NCBI RefSeq assembly: GCF_900116495.1 | Contig: NZ_FPAY01000007.1 | Coordinates: 62,001-126,000 of the forward strand | Direction of reading: 5' to 3' | Origin: Arthrobacter sp. ov118 | Lineage (GTDB): Bacteria > Actinomycetota > Actinomycetes > Actinomycetales > Micrococcaceae | Length of the DNA stretch: 64,000 nucleotides | Shown here: positions 8,667 to 17,763 of the stretch, piece by piece | Layout: each line of letters opens with the position of its first letter | Position numbering within the stretch: position 1 is the first letter of the stretch | Made by a program: the position numbers and the translations under genes | The notes under the pieces: model-generated | What the model was told of the DNA's origin: nothing | The model's database searches: none | The model's input: only the letters and a program-made list of their open reading frames with translations

Positions 8667-9044
8667 CTAACCCGCTTCGATGTCCCGCAGAGCCTGGGGC
8701 TGCCCGCGGTCCTTCTTGCGCTGCATGCGGCGCAGCCGGCGGGCTTCCTGCCGGGCGAACTTGGATGCGTGGTAATCATGACGCATGCGGGCAGGTGAGG
8801 CAAAAACGGCGTCGCCGGGGGCCGGCCGCAGGGCCGCACCGCCAGCGCTGCCGGCGTCGGCTGTTACGGGCACGGCGTCGGGACCCGCCGGTGCGGGCAA
8901 GTGCGAAAACCTGTCCGCGGCTTCGCTCAACTCCCTCAGCGTGGTCGTAAATTGCCGGAACAAGCGCACGCCGAGCACGCCGTAGAACAACAGCGAAACC
9001 GCGACGAGCGCTATCCAAATCAGGATCCAAGACCACCAAGGCAT
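8667..9044 (-). CDS. Small membrane protein of unknown function between pafBC and tatA
   Basis: A 125-residue protein begins MPWWSWILIWIALVAVSLLFY, a strong N-terminal membrane anchor. A helical basic and Ala-rich cytoplasmic part follows, ending in an Arg/Lys-rich stretch (ARQEARRLRRMQRKKDRG). The start at 9044 lies 5 bases beyond the pafBC stop (9050), pointing to translational coupling; no clear ribosome-binding site is seen. I do not recognise the family. Position in the pafBC-tatAC operon suggests a conserved neighbour, but no function is inferred. Confidence 0.7.
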   Translation of the reverse strand: MPWWSWILIWIALVAVSLLFYGVLGVRLFRQFTTTLRELSEAADRFSHLPAPAGPDAVPVTADAGSAGGAALRPAPGDAVFASPARMRHDYHASKFARQEARRLRRMQRKKDRGQPQALRDIEAG

Positions 9045-9049
9045 GCTGT

Positions 9050-11068
9050 TCAGTCTATCGGCCCGGCCGGTGAGTCTTTGTATTGCGCCAGGGCGGCCGC
9101 GATCCACGCCCGGGAGGCGTCCGCGAGCGAGTCAGGCTCCAGGATCCGCACCATGCCGCCGTGCTGGGCTACGAACATCGGCAGCCAGTCCGTGCTGCCG
9201 AACCGGATTTCCGCCAGCATGCCGCCGCCTGGCAGGGGTGCGGTGCGTTCGGCATAGTAGTCGTCAGCGAGGCCGGTGCCGCGCGGCGCCAGTTCCACCA
9301 CCACCAGCGTGTCGTCGTCGTTCGGTGTGAACAGCTTCACCGGGAAGCTGTCCGCCGGTTTCGCCGTCCTGGCCGAGGGGCGCCCGTTGGGAGCAAGGGC
9401 CTCGATCCGGTCCAGGCGGAAGTTGCGCAGTCCCACGGCCGAGTGGCAGTACGCCTCGAGGTACCAAGTGTTGTCGAGCGAATAAAGCCGCAAGGGGTCC
9501 ACGTCGCGTTCGGACACGGCGTCGCGCTGCGGCGAGAAGTACACCAGGCGCAGTTGGGCGCCCGAGCGGATGGCGGCGCGGGCGGTTTCCAGGGTGGCGG
9601 CGTTGCCGGGTGCCACTTCGGGACCGGAGAGCGCGGCGGCCTTGAGGCCCGCTTCCCCGGCCGCGGCCATGAGCTTGAGCGTCACCGATTCGAGCGCACC
9701 GCCCTCGGCGAGTTCGGGCAGGCCGTTCAGGGTCTCCAGACCGGTCAGCAGCGCGCAGGCCTCGTCCACGGTGAAACGGACGGGACGGGTCAGGTCCAGG
9801 GCCTGGGTAATGAAAACGTGGTCATCGTCCCATTGAATGTCCAGCAGATCGTCCGGATAACCTTCCGGCAGGCCCGAGCAGATCAGGATCCGCAGGTCGT
9901 CCTCGAGCGCCTTGCGGGTGATCCCGAACCTGGCCGCAACCTCGCTGATGTGCAGTCCCTGATTGTGGACCAGGAAGGGCACGAGCTGCAGCATCCGCTT
10001 CAGCTGGTCCTCGGACGTGCCCTTGCGCGTCCGGCCTGGGCGTCCGGCGGCCGGGAAGGCGACGGCGGGAACCGGTGCGGCGGCGAACGCGGCGGCCGCG
10101 GTGAGGCGGCGGCGGACGACGGAGGCCAGCTCGGGCGGCGACACCACGGCCACGCGGGGGCCGTAGGAGGCGAGCTCCTCCCCCAGCGTCTCAGCGTCGC
10201 GGAAGGACACCGCGATCCGGTCCCTGCCGGCCGCGGGTCCCTGTGTGCCGGGTTGCTGTGTCCCGTCGGCGGCCGGTACGGCGCGTTTGCGCAGTCCCAG
10301 CAGCCTCCCGCGGTCCACGTCGATGACGGCGGTCTGGAGGGGCAACTCTGGCAGGGCCGCGAGTTCGGCGCGGACGTTGAATCCGGCCGGTGGCGTGAAG
10401 CTCTCCTTGTCCAGCACTGTCACGGCGGAGGTCAGCCGGGTCAGCCGGAAGAAGCGTTTGTCCCCCCGGGCCCGGTCGTGGCCCACGAGGTACCACTGGC
10501 CGAAGCGGCTGCCGAGGCCCCACGGCTCCACCAGCCGTTCCTCCTCCTTGCCGGTGCTCCCGGCGAGGTAGCGGAAACTGACCGGGTGCTGGGCGTGCAT
10601 GGCGGCCACCAGGTCTTCGAAGGCCTGGCCGGCAGGGCGGATCCGTGGCTGGACCCCGGTGGGGAGTTCGGCGTCGGCCAGACCACCGGCGGCCTGCAGC
10701 TTACGGACCGCTTCCGCGGCGGCGGAACCGAGGGCGGCGTGTTCCCAAAGCTGCGCCGCCAGGATGAGGACCGTGCATTCCTCGGGGGTGAGGCTGACAT
10801 CGGGCAACCGGTTCGATTCCTTGCCGATCCGGTAGCGGGTGGTGGCCGGGTCGTCGGAGCCCCACCCCTTGTCCGTGACGGTCTCAACGTCGAAGCCGAA
10901 CTGGCGCAACTCGCCCTTGTCGCGTTCGAACATGCGGCCGAAGGCGACGTCGCTGCTCGTCGTGTCGTGGTACACCTTTTCCCGCAGTTCGCTGCGGCGC
11001 AGGCCGTACTTGGTGTTGAGCAAAGCGATGAGCAGGTTCAGGAGGCGTTCTGTTCGTGAGGCGGACAC
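9050..11068 (-). CDS. pafBC: WYL-domain transcription activator, natural PafB-PafC fusion
   Basis: This 672-residue protein carries two consecutive winged-HTH plus WYL units. Unit 1 starts at SRTERLLNLLIALLNTKYGL (3-22) with a WYL domain around 140-250. Unit 2 starts near TSEDQLKRMLQLVPFLVHNQ (about 345) with a second WYL domain around 490-600. In most mycobacteria pafB and pafC are separate genes whose products act as a heterodimer; in Arthrobacter they are known to be fused. PafBC activates the LexA/RecA-independent DNA damage response. GTG start. It lies in the Pup-proteasome locus but is not itself a proteasome component. Confidence 0.93.
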   Translation of the reverse strand: MSASRTERLLNLLIALLNTKYGLRRSELREKVYHDTTSSDVAFGRMFERDKGELRQFGFDVETVTDKGWGSDDPATTRYRIGKESNRLPDVSLTPEECTVLILAAQLWEHAALGSAAAEAVRKLQAAGGLADAELPTGVQPRIRPAGQAFEDLVAAMHAQHPVSFRYLAGSTGKEEERLVEPWGLGSRFGQWYLVGHDRARGDKRFFRLTRLTSAVTVLDKESFTPPAGFNVRAELAALPELPLQTAVIDVDRGRLLGLRKRAVPAADGTQQPGTQGPAAGRDRIAVSFRDAETLGEELASYGPRVAVVSPPELASVVRRRLTAAAAFAAAPVPAVAFPAAGRPGRTRKGTSEDQLKRMLQLVPFLVHNQGLHISEVAARFGITRKALEDDLRILICSGLPEGYPDDLLDIQWDDDHVFITQALDLTRPVRFTVDEACALLTGLETLNGLPELAEGGALESVTLKLMAAAGEAGLKAAALSGPEVAPGNAATLETARAAIRSGAQLRLVYFSPQRDAVSERDVDPLRLYSLDNTWYLEAYCHSAVGLRNFRLDRIEALAPNGRPSARTAKPADSFPVKLFTPNDDDTLVVVELAPRGTGLADDYYAERTAPLPGGGMLAEIRFGSTDWLPMFVAQHGGMVRILEPDSLADASRAWIAAALAQYKDSPAGPID

Positions 11069-11191
11069 CTCGCAAGGGTACTAAAACAGATCCCCGAAAA
11101 AGACGAAAGCGCGGCAACAGCCGGAAGAAGGTTTCCGATTGTTACCGCGCTCCGTGCATGTCTGCAGCTTATTCTGCCTGCTGGTACCACC

Positions 11192-11315
11192 GGCGGGTGG
11201 TGGGCCCACGCCCGCCGGGTTCCCTGTCCGAGCTTGCGAGGATAGGGGGCGGGTGGTGGGCCCACGCCCGCCGGGTTCCCTGTCCGAGCTTGCGAGGATA
11301 GGGGGCGGGTGGGGA
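11192..11315. repeat. Tandem copies of an intergenic hairpin element
   Basis: A 56-bp unit is repeated perfectly (11192-11247, 11248-11303), and a partial third copy runs to 11315, right against the stop codon of the FKBP gene. Each unit contains the palindrome GTGGGCCCAC and a hairpin CCCTGTCC-GAGCTTGCGA-GGATAGGG. A related single copy is at 58772-58830. No coding potential is evident. Confidence 0.9.
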
Positions 11316-11711
11316 CTAGCGGACGGCGACGAGGTCCACGACGAAGATCAGGGCCTCGTTCGGGCCGATCGCCCCGCCGGCGCCACGGGAACCGTAGGCG
11401 AGCTCGGAGGGGATCTCGAGGCGGCGGCGGCCGCCTACCTTCATGCCCAGCAGGCCCTGGTCCCAGCCCTGGATGACCTGGCCGACGCCGACCCGGAAGT
11501 CCAGCGGTGCGCCGCGGCCCCAGGAGGCGTCGAATTCTTCACCCGTGGACCAGGCGACACCCACGTAGTGGGTGGAAACGGTGTCGCCCGCCTTGGCCTC
11601 GGGGCCGTCTCCTTCGATCAGGTCGGTGATGACCAGTTCAGTGGGAACGTCTCCTTCGGGGAAGTCGATTTCCGGCTTTTCGCGGTCAAGCTTGCGCTCT
11701 CCAAATGACAT
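11316..11711 (-). CDS. FKBP-type peptidyl-prolyl cis-trans isomerase (cytoplasmic)
   Basis: This 131-residue single-domain FKBP has no signal peptide. Family marks: VSTHYVGVAWSTGEEFDASW, the central VIQGWDQGLLGMKVGGRRRLEIPSELAYG and the C-terminal LIFVVDLVAV. It catalyses proline isomerisation and probably acts as a folding helper. The ATG has AAAGGAG 6 bases upstream. It lies 39 bases downstream of a second, lipoprotein FKBP gene in the same direction, between pafA and pafBC. Confidence 0.93.
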   Translation of the reverse strand: MSFGERKLDREKPEIDFPEGDVPTELVITDLIEGDGPEAKAGDTVSTHYVGVAWSTGEEFDASWGRGAPLDFRVGVGQVIQGWDQGLLGMKVGGRRRLEIPSELAYGSRGAGGAIGPNEALIFVVDLVAVR

Positions 11712-11750
11712 GGTTGCTCCTTTGGGGTGATGTGCGGTGGATGCGGTGGA

Positions 11751-12686
11751 TTATTTGACGCCGAGGATGTCGACGACGAAGACGAGGTCGCCCTTCGCGT
11801 CGCCCTGGCCCTGATCACCGTAGGCGAGGTTCTTGGGAACCACCAAGAGGACGCGGGAGCCGACCGTCTTGCCGGTCAGGCCTTGGGTCCAGCCCTTGAT
11901 GACGCCGGTGAGGGGGAAGGTAGCCTTCTTGCCACTGTCAAAGCTGGAATCAAACACCTTGCCGGTGGCGAGGGCAACGCCGACATAGTTGACGGTGATG
12001 GTGTCGGTTTCCTTGAGGGCCTGGCCCTTGCCTTTGATGAGGTCCTGGGAGACCAGCGCGGTCGGCGCCGCGACGCCTGCCACCGAGATCTGCGGCACGC
12101 CCTTGTCGTTTTCCGTGACGGTCGGCAGACCGGCCGGCGGGGTGACGGCGTCGCCTTCGGGCTTTTCCAGGACCGGCGGGGCGTCCTTGGCCGAGAGCAC
12201 CTTGACGACCAGGAGCTGGGTCGGCTGGGCCTCGGTGCCCTCGGCTGCGGCCTTGCCGGGAACGGCCAGGGCAATGTGGGAGCCAATCTTGGCGCCCACG
12301 AAGGCGTTGTAGATCACGGGGCTGCTGGTCTTGAGCTCTTCGTTCAGCTCCAGCGGCTCGGGGTCGTTCGGGAAGGTGTCTTCGAGGGTGGATCCGTCAG
12401 TGCCCTTGAAAGCCACGATCGAGATGTTGGCGATCTGGTTGGCCTTGACCCGGTCACCGCTGCCCTCGGTGATTACCTTGATGGTGGGTTCCTTGACGTC
12501 GAGCGGCTTGGTGAATTCGACGCCTGGGGCCAACTTGTCCCCCTTCTCCGTCAGTTTGACCGAGTCCAGCTTTGCGGTCTCACCCGCGGACTGGCTGGTG
12601 GGTTCCGGGGCCGGCGGCGCCTCGCCGCCGCCGCAGGCGGTCAGCAGCAGCAGTCCGGGCAGAAGAATGGCTAGTAGTCGGCGCAC
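11751..12686 (-). CDS. FKBP-type isomerase lipoprotein, tandem FKBP
   Basis: The product is 311 residues. The first 18 form a lipoprotein signal with lipobox LTAC, so the mature protein should be lipid-anchored outside the membrane. The C-terminal third is a normal FKBP domain (VNYVGVALATGKVFDSSFD, VIKGWTQGLTGKTVGSRVLLVVP, LVFVVDILGVK). The preceding region (about 60-150) looks like a second, degenerate FKBP domain (VKANQIANISIVAFKG, AFVGAKIGSHIALAVPG). The start is GTG at 12686. The protein may help fold secreted proteins. Confidence 0.9.
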   Translation of the reverse strand: MRRLLAILLPGLLLLTACGGGEAPPAPEPTSQSAGETAKLDSVKLTEKGDKLAPGVEFTKPLDVKEPTIKVITEGSGDRVKANQIANISIVAFKGTDGSTLEDTFPNDPEPLELNEELKTSSPVIYNAFVGAKIGSHIALAVPGKAAAEGTEAQPTQLLVVKVLSAKDAPPVLEKPEGDAVTPPAGLPTVTENDKGVPQISVAGVAAPTALVSQDLIKGKGQALKETDTITVNYVGVALATGKVFDSSFDSGKKATFPLTGVIKGWTQGLTGKTVGSRVLLVVPKNLAYGDQGQGDAKGDLVFVVDILGVK

Positions 12687-12797
12687 TTAAAAACTTTCGT
12701 CGGGGCAGGATGGACGCCTCGCCGGGCAGTTGCCAGCGGCAAAGTAAGCGTTGGCCGTGAAACGGCACTCCTCCAGACTAACGCGGAAAGCTGGGTA

Positions 12798-14162
12798 TCA
12801 GCCCATAGAGTCCAGCAGCGCATCCACACGCTCGTCCACGCTGCGGAACGGATCCTTGCACAAAATGGTCTGGTGGGCGCGGTCGTTCAGCTTCAGATGG
12901 ACCCAGTCCACGGTGTAGTCGCGGCCCAGTTCCTGGGCGCGGCGGACGAAGTCGCCACGGAGTTTGGCCCGGGTGGTCTGCGGCGGGGCATCCACGGCGT
13001 CCTTTACTGCCGTGTCATCCACAACCCGCCGCACGGCCCCGCGGGCCTGGAGCAGGTAGAAGAGTCCGCGGCCGCGGGAAATGTCATGGTAGGTCAGGTC
13101 CAGCTGCGCGATGCGGGGTGCGTCAAGCCCCAGCCCGTGCCGATTCCGGTAGTTGTCCATGAGCTTCTTCTTGATGGCCCAGTCCACTTCGGTATCGATC
13201 GTGCTGGTGTCGCCGCTTTCGATGGCATCCAGGGTGCGCTCCCAGAGGTCCAGGATCAGCGGCACGTGCGGGTTGTGTGCCCCTTGCTCGGCCACGAAAG
13301 CCGTCACCTTGCTCAGGTACTCGCGCTGGATCTCCAGCGCCGTGAGCTGCCGACCGTTGGCCAGCCGCACCAGGGCCCGGCCGCTCAGGTCGTGCGAGAT
13401 CTCCCGGATGCTGCGGATCGGGTTTTCCATCCGCATGTCACGCATGATCACCCCGGCCTCGATCATCCGCAGGATCAGGTCCACCGTGCCGATCTTGAGC
13501 AGGGCTGTGGTTTCGGACATGTTGGAGTCCCCCACGATCACGTGCAGTCGCCGGTAGAACTCCGCGTCCGCATGTGGCTCGTCCCGGGTGTTGATGATGG
13601 GCCGGGAGCGGGTGGTGGCTGAGGAGACGCCCTCCCAAATGTGGTCGGCCCGCTGGGAGAAGGCGAAGGTCGCCCCGTGCGGGGTCTTCAGGATCTTGCC
13701 CGCCCCGGCGATTAACTGGCGGGTTACGAGGAACGGGATCAGGATCTCGGCGAGCCGGGAAAATTCCCCCCGGCGCGGAATGAGGTAGTTTTCGTGGCTG
13801 CCGTACGAGTTCCCGGCCGAGTCGGTGTTGTTCTTGAACAGATACACGGTCCCGTTGAAGCCCTCGGCCGCCAGCCGCTCCTGGGCTTCGTCCACAAGGT
13901 CGCAGAGGATCAGTTCCCCGGCACGGTCATGGGAGATCAGCTGGGCAAGGTCGTCACACTCGGCCGTGGCGTACTCCGGGTGGGACCCGACATCCAGGTA
14001 AAGCCGGGAGCCGTTGGTCAGGAAAACGTTGGAAGACCGTCCCCAGCTGACCACCTTACGGAAGAGGTAGCGGGCCACTTCCTCAGGTGCCAACGGCCGG
14101 GACTCCGGACTTGAATAGGAAATTCCGAATTCGGTTTCGATGCCGAAAATGCGCTTGTCCAT
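12798..14162 (-). CDS. pafA: Pup--protein ligase PafA
   Basis: A 454-residue carboxylate-amine ligase related to glutamine synthetase. It uses ATP to activate the C-terminal glutamate of Pup and links it to substrate lysines. Evidence: N-terminal MDKRIFGIETEFGISY (ATP/Mg-binding glutamates), LYLDVGSHPEYATAECD with the expected catalytic aspartate at 57, NNTDSAGNSYGSHENYL, and the C-terminal TVDWVHLKLNDR. The ATG at 14162 was chosen over a longer frame because it matches the family N-terminus. GGAGAAG overlaps the end of prcA, and only one base separates the prcA stop from this start. Confidence 0.97.
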   Translation of the reverse strand: MDKRIFGIETEFGISYSSPESRPLAPEEVARYLFRKVVSWGRSSNVFLTNGSRLYLDVGSHPEYATAECDDLAQLISHDRAGELILCDLVDEAQERLAAEGFNGTVYLFKNNTDSAGNSYGSHENYLIPRRGEFSRLAEILIPFLVTRQLIAGAGKILKTPHGATFAFSQRADHIWEGVSSATTRSRPIINTRDEPHADAEFYRRLHVIVGDSNMSETTALLKIGTVDLILRMIEAGVIMRDMRMENPIRSIREISHDLSGRALVRLANGRQLTALEIQREYLSKVTAFVAEQGAHNPHVPLILDLWERTLDAIESGDTSTIDTEVDWAIKKKLMDNYRNRHGLGLDAPRIAQLDLTYHDISRGRGLFYLLQARGAVRRVVDDTAVKDAVDAPPQTTRAKLRGDFVRRAQELGRDYTVDWVHLKLNDRAHQTILCKDPFRSVDERVDALLDSMG

Positions 14163-14163
14163 C

Positions 14164-14871
14164 TCACTTCTCCTCAGCCAGCAATGCCACGATGTCCGCG
14201 TCCTCGAGCCGCCGGAAGGCCCGGCGGGTCCCGCGGCTGCTCTCCGAACCGCGGTCCAGGACGGCGACTTCCAGCGCGGATGCCGGCAGGGTGGTTGTTT
14301 CTTTGTCCGCCACGAGTCCGGCGAGGGCCAGCCGGATGGCTCCGGCGAAATCGAGTTCGCCCTCCCAGCCAGCGGCGACCGCCTCGGACACCCTGTCCGC
14401 CTGGCCACCCATGACGATGAAGCCGTGTTCATCGGCTATGGACCCGTCGAAGGTCAGCCGGTACAGGTGGTCCGCCTCCTGGACCCGGCCGACCTCGGCC
14501 ACGGCAAGTTCCACCTCGAAGGGTTTCTGCTCGGCCGTGAACACCGCGCCGAGGCTCTGGGCGTACACGCTCGCCAGGCCGCGGGCCGTGACGTCCTCGC
14601 GGTCGTAGGAGTAGCCGCGGACATCGGCATACCGCACCCCCGCCTGCCGCAGGCTCTCAAACTCGTTGTACTTTCCGACGGCGGCGAAGGCGATTTTGTC
14701 GTAAATCTCGCCGATCTTGTGCAGCGACGGGGACGGGTTCTCCGCCACGAGGGCAATCCCCTCCCGGCAGCTGACCACCACCACCGAGCGGCCGCGGGCG
14801 ATGCCCTTCCGTGCGAAATCCGCACGGTCCTTCATCAGTTGTTCGGGGGACACATAGAACTGCTGGGTCAT
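14164..14871 (-). CDS. prcA: Proteasome alpha subunit PrcA
   Basis: This 235-residue Ntn-fold protein forms the outer rings of the 20S core. The N-terminus MTQQFYVSPEQLMKDRADFARKG matches actinobacterial alpha subunits, which close the gate with their N-termini. GRSVVVVSCREGIALVAENPS is the first beta-sheet region; no catalytic threonine is present, as expected. The start at 14871 is one base past the prcB stop and has GGGAGG at 6 bases; the longer in-frame start overlaps prcB. Translationally coupled prcB-prcA-pafA. Confidence 0.97.
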   Translation of the reverse strand: MTQQFYVSPEQLMKDRADFARKGIARGRSVVVVSCREGIALVAENPSPSLHKIGEIYDKIAFAAVGKYNEFESLRQAGVRYADVRGYSYDREDVTARGLASVYAQSLGAVFTAEQKPFEVELAVAEVGRVQEADHLYRLTFDGSIADEHGFIVMGGQADRVSEAVAAGWEGELDFAGAIRLALAGLVADKETTTLPASALEVAVLDRGSESSRGTRRAFRRLEDADIVALLAEEK

Positions 14872-14872
14872 C

Positions 14873-15715
14873 TCAGGCCTCCCGCTGGGCGACGGCCCGG
14901 GCATCGACGATGCGGCCGGCCACGGCGGCGAGCTCGCGTTCGGGGACCCGGAAGGCGCCCGACCGGTTCACCACGTAAACCACCGGCCATAGCTGCCGGA
15001 CCGGATCCGGGCCGCCCGTGGCGGAGTCGTCGTCGGCGGCGTCGTACAGTGCTTCCACGGCGACCGCTACGGCGTCCTCCTCGGAAAGGCCGGGACGCCA
15101 GAGCTTCTTCAGGGCACCGCGGGCGAACATCGAACCGGACCCCACGGCGTGGTGTTCCTGCTCCTCGTAGCGTCCGCCCGTGACGTCGTAGGAGAAGAGC
15201 CTGCCGAAGCCGGCGGGCCGGTCGAATCCGGCGAACAGGGGAACGACGGCGAGGCCCTGCATGGCCATGGGCAGGTTGCCGCGGACCATGGCGCCGAGCC
15301 GGTTGGCCTTGCCGTCCAGGCTCAGGAGCGTACCCTCGATCTTCTCGTAGTGCTCCAGTTCGACCTGGAACAGCCGGGTGATGTCGAGGGCGATTCCGGC
15401 GGTCCCGGCGATGCCCAGCACCGAGTACTGGTCCGCCGGGAAGACTTTTTCGATGTGCCGGCTCGCGATCACGTTGCCCATCGTGGCGCGGCGGTCACCG
15501 GCCATCAACACTCCCCCGGCGTAGCTCATCGCCACGATGGTGGTTCCGTGCGGGGCCTGGAGGGGCGTTGCGGGCTGGGCGGCCTGCCCGGCGCCGGGCA
15601 GCTGGTTGAAAGGTGCCTGGCCGAAGGGCATTAAGTCGGGCCGTTCGCGCCGCAGATGCTCGGTGAATGAGGACGTCGCATTGGCCGCTACACGGTTGGC
15701 TGTTGTTTCCTGCAA
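14873..15715 (-). CDS. prcB: Proteasome beta subunit PrcB (with propeptide)
   Basis: This 280-residue precursor is processed at Gly57-Thr58 (HG/TTIVAMSYAGGV), leaving the catalytic N-terminal threonine. The mature part has the beta-subunit core (GVLMAGDRRATMGN, VLGIAGTAGIALD). A TTG start at 15715 (MQETTANRVAANATSS) is chosen: GAGGGAG sits 5 bases before it and it matches the family propeptide length of 57 residues. A longer frame from TTG 15742 exists but has no ribosome-binding site. Located 83 bases after pup. Confidence 0.95.
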   Translation of the reverse strand: MQETTANRVAANATSSFTEHLRRERPDLMPFGQAPFNQLPGAGQAAQPATPLQAPHGTTIVAMSYAGGVLMAGDRRATMGNVIASRHIEKVFPADQYSVLGIAGTAGIALDITRLFQVELEHYEKIEGTLLSLDGKANRLGAMVRGNLPMAMQGLAVVPLFAGFDRPAGFGRLFSYDVTGGRYEEQEHHAVGSGSMFARGALKKLWRPGLSEEDAVAVAVEALYDAADDDSATGGPDPVRQLWPVVYVVNRSGAFRVPERELAAVAGRIVDARAVAQREA

Positions 15716-15798
15716 TGACGCTCCCTCAACGTGGTGGATCAACGACTCTTCCGGCCCTTAGTCCCTCCGCCCCTTTCATGCGGCGGCCGGCGGCGCTC

Positions 15799-16002
15799 CT
15801 ACTGGCCGCCCTTTTGGACGAATGCGCGGACGAACTCCTCGGCATTGGACTCCAGCACGCCGTCGATCTCGTCGAGAAGATCGTCAACGCCCTGCGTTGC
15901 CGCCGAGGCCTGGGCGTCCGCCGGGGCGGGCGGGGCGGCGGGGATGTCCTCGTCAACCTCGGTGTCCCGGGACTGCGGCTGCTGCTGCTCCTGGCCTGCC
16001 AT
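15799..16002 (-). CDS. pup: Prokaryotic ubiquitin-like protein Pup
   Basis: This 67-residue, largely disordered protein ends in GGQ, so Dop must deamidate the terminal glutamine to glutamate before ligation by PafA. The C-terminal helical part VDDLLDEIDGVLESNAEEFVRAFVQKGGQ (39-67) binds the Mpa coiled coil. The N-terminal half is Gln- and Pro-rich. The start at 16002 has AAGGAGAG 5 bases upstream; a longer frame begins nine codons earlier but is not family-like. Flanked by dop and prcB. Confidence 0.97.
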   Translation of the reverse strand: MAGQEQQQPQSRDTEVDEDIPAAPPAPADAQASAATQGVDDLLDEIDGVLESNAEEFVRAFVQKGGQ

Positions 16003-16093
16003 TGTTCTCTCCTTCATGTCCGTCCCCATTTCTAATAAGGGACATCCTGTAGCAATAGTGCCACGCCAGAGGCGCCTGCGGGGGCCTTTGTTC

Positions 16094-17704
16094 CTAGGAA
16101 CCGGGGCTAAGTCCGAGCAGTTCGGCCAGGAACGATCCTGCGTCGCGGTGGCGGGCGAAAAGGCCGCCTGTGAGGGCTTCCGTTCCGCGCAACGGCTCCC
16201 GGGTGGGGACCCGCTGGAGCCTGCCGCGGCCGGGAAGATCGAAGATCACCGAGTCCCAGCTCGCGCCCGCGAGGTCGGACCCGAAACGGCTCACACATCG
16301 TCCGCGGAAGTATGCGCGCGTGTCCGACGGCGGTTCGGTCACGGCACGGCTGATTTCGGCGTCGTCGACCATGCGCTGCATCCTCTGGCGTGCCAGCAGC
16401 CGGTAGTAGAGCCCCTTTTCGGGGCGGATGTCGGCCCATTGCAGGTCCACCAGGCCCAGCCGCGCACTGTCCCACTCGAGCCCGTCGCGCTGGCGGTAGC
16501 CCTCCAGCAGGGACAACTTGGCGAGCCATTCCACCGAGGAGGCGGCGGCCGCCCGGTCATTGCCGAGCTCCGTCAAGGTGCTGGACCACCGTTCCAGCAC
16601 CTCGTGGGTGTGCCCGTCACCGTCCACCGCGTCCGCGACGCCGGTGTCCTGCGCGTGCTTCGAAGCGGCTTCGAAGTAGATCCACTGCAGGTCCAGGGCC
16701 GTGATCCGGCGGCCGTCGGCCAGGCGCAGCGTGGCCGAAAGCGAGGTGTCGTGGCTGACGGACTGCAGCGCGGCGACGGGCTCGTGGACTTCGATCCGCG
16801 GCGCCAGGCCGGCTTCGATCAGGCTCAGGACCATGGCGGTAGTGCCGAATTTGAGGAAGTTGGACGCCTGGCTGAGGTTGGCGTCACCGATGATGACGTG
16901 GAGCCGGCGGTATTTGTCCGCGGTGGCGTGGGGTTCGTCCCGGGTGTTGATGATGGGCCGGCGGATGGTGGTTTCCAGGCCCACCTCCGTTTCAAAGAAG
17001 TCGGCCCGCTGGCTGATCTGGTAGCCCGGCCGGCTGCTGTCCTGACCGAGTCCCACCCGCCCGGCACCGCAGATGATCTGCCGGGTCACGAAGAATGGCG
17101 TGAGTCCCCGGACGATCTCGCCAAAGGGCACCGCACGGGGCATGAGGTAGTTCTCGTGCGAGCCGTAGGAGACCGACTTGTTGTCCGTGTTGTTCTTGTA
17201 CAGGTTGACCGGCGGCAGTTCGGCATCTGCGGCGAGGCGGCGGACGGCGGCGAGGGCCACCAGATCACCGGCGGCGTCCCAGGTCACGGTCGCGCGGGGG
17301 TTGGTCACTTCCGGGCTGGAATACTCCGGATGGGCGTGGTCGACGTACAGCCGAGCGCCGTTGCCCAGGACCATGTTCATCAGCAGCGAGCCGGACTCGT
17401 CCTCGCCGTCCGCCTCCAGCTCCTGCCGTCCGTAGGCCAGCGCTATGGCCTCGGCGTCCAGCACCGGAGGCTGGTCGGTGAGCTGTTCCGGGTCCGCGCT
17501 GCTGCGCTCCAGGGTCCAGCCCCGGGCGTCATGCAGGGGCTCCTCGTCCGTGTAGTCCCAGCGGGTTTCGGCGCCGCCGGCGGCGCGCTGCCGGGTCACC
17601 TGGGCGTAGGCCTGGATGACCCGGGCAGACATCATGGTGGCGTTGGCGCCCGGGGCGGAGGGGGCGTGGATGCCGTATTCGGTCTCCGAGCCCATCACCC
17701 TCAT
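16094..17704 (-). CDS. dop: Pup deamidase/depupylase Dop
   Basis: This 536-residue PafA homologue deamidates Pup-Gln to Pup-Glu and removes Pup from substrates. Evidence: MRVMGSETEYGIHAPS at the N-terminus, LYVDHAHPEYSSPE (active-site aspartate region), and NNTDNKSVSYGSHENYL, parallel to PafA. The start at ATG 17704 fits the family N-terminus. An alternative GTG at 17767 would overlap the mpa stop as GTGA and add 21 unconserved residues; coupling makes it possible. It lies between mpa and pup. Confidence 0.95.
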   Translation of the reverse strand: MRVMGSETEYGIHAPSAPGANATMMSARVIQAYAQVTRQRAAGGAETRWDYTDEEPLHDARGWTLERSSADPEQLTDQPPVLDAEAIALAYGRQELEADGEDESGSLLMNMVLGNGARLYVDHAHPEYSSPEVTNPRATVTWDAAGDLVALAAVRRLAADAELPPVNLYKNNTDNKSVSYGSHENYLMPRAVPFGEIVRGLTPFFVTRQIICGAGRVGLGQDSSRPGYQISQRADFFETEVGLETTIRRPIINTRDEPHATADKYRRLHVIIGDANLSQASNFLKFGTTAMVLSLIEAGLAPRIEVHEPVAALQSVSHDTSLSATLRLADGRRITALDLQWIYFEAASKHAQDTGVADAVDGDGHTHEVLERWSSTLTELGNDRAAAASSVEWLAKLSLLEGYRQRDGLEWDSARLGLVDLQWADIRPEKGLYYRLLARQRMQRMVDDAEISRAVTEPPSDTRAYFRGRCVSRFGSDLAGASWDSVIFDLPGRGRLQRVPTREPLRGTEALTGGLFARHRDAGSFLAELLGLSPGS

Positions 17705-17763
17705 CGCCCCGCCCACGGGCAGGCCGCCGGCCGTGTCGGCCGGCCGGCCCGGGACAGGCGCCG

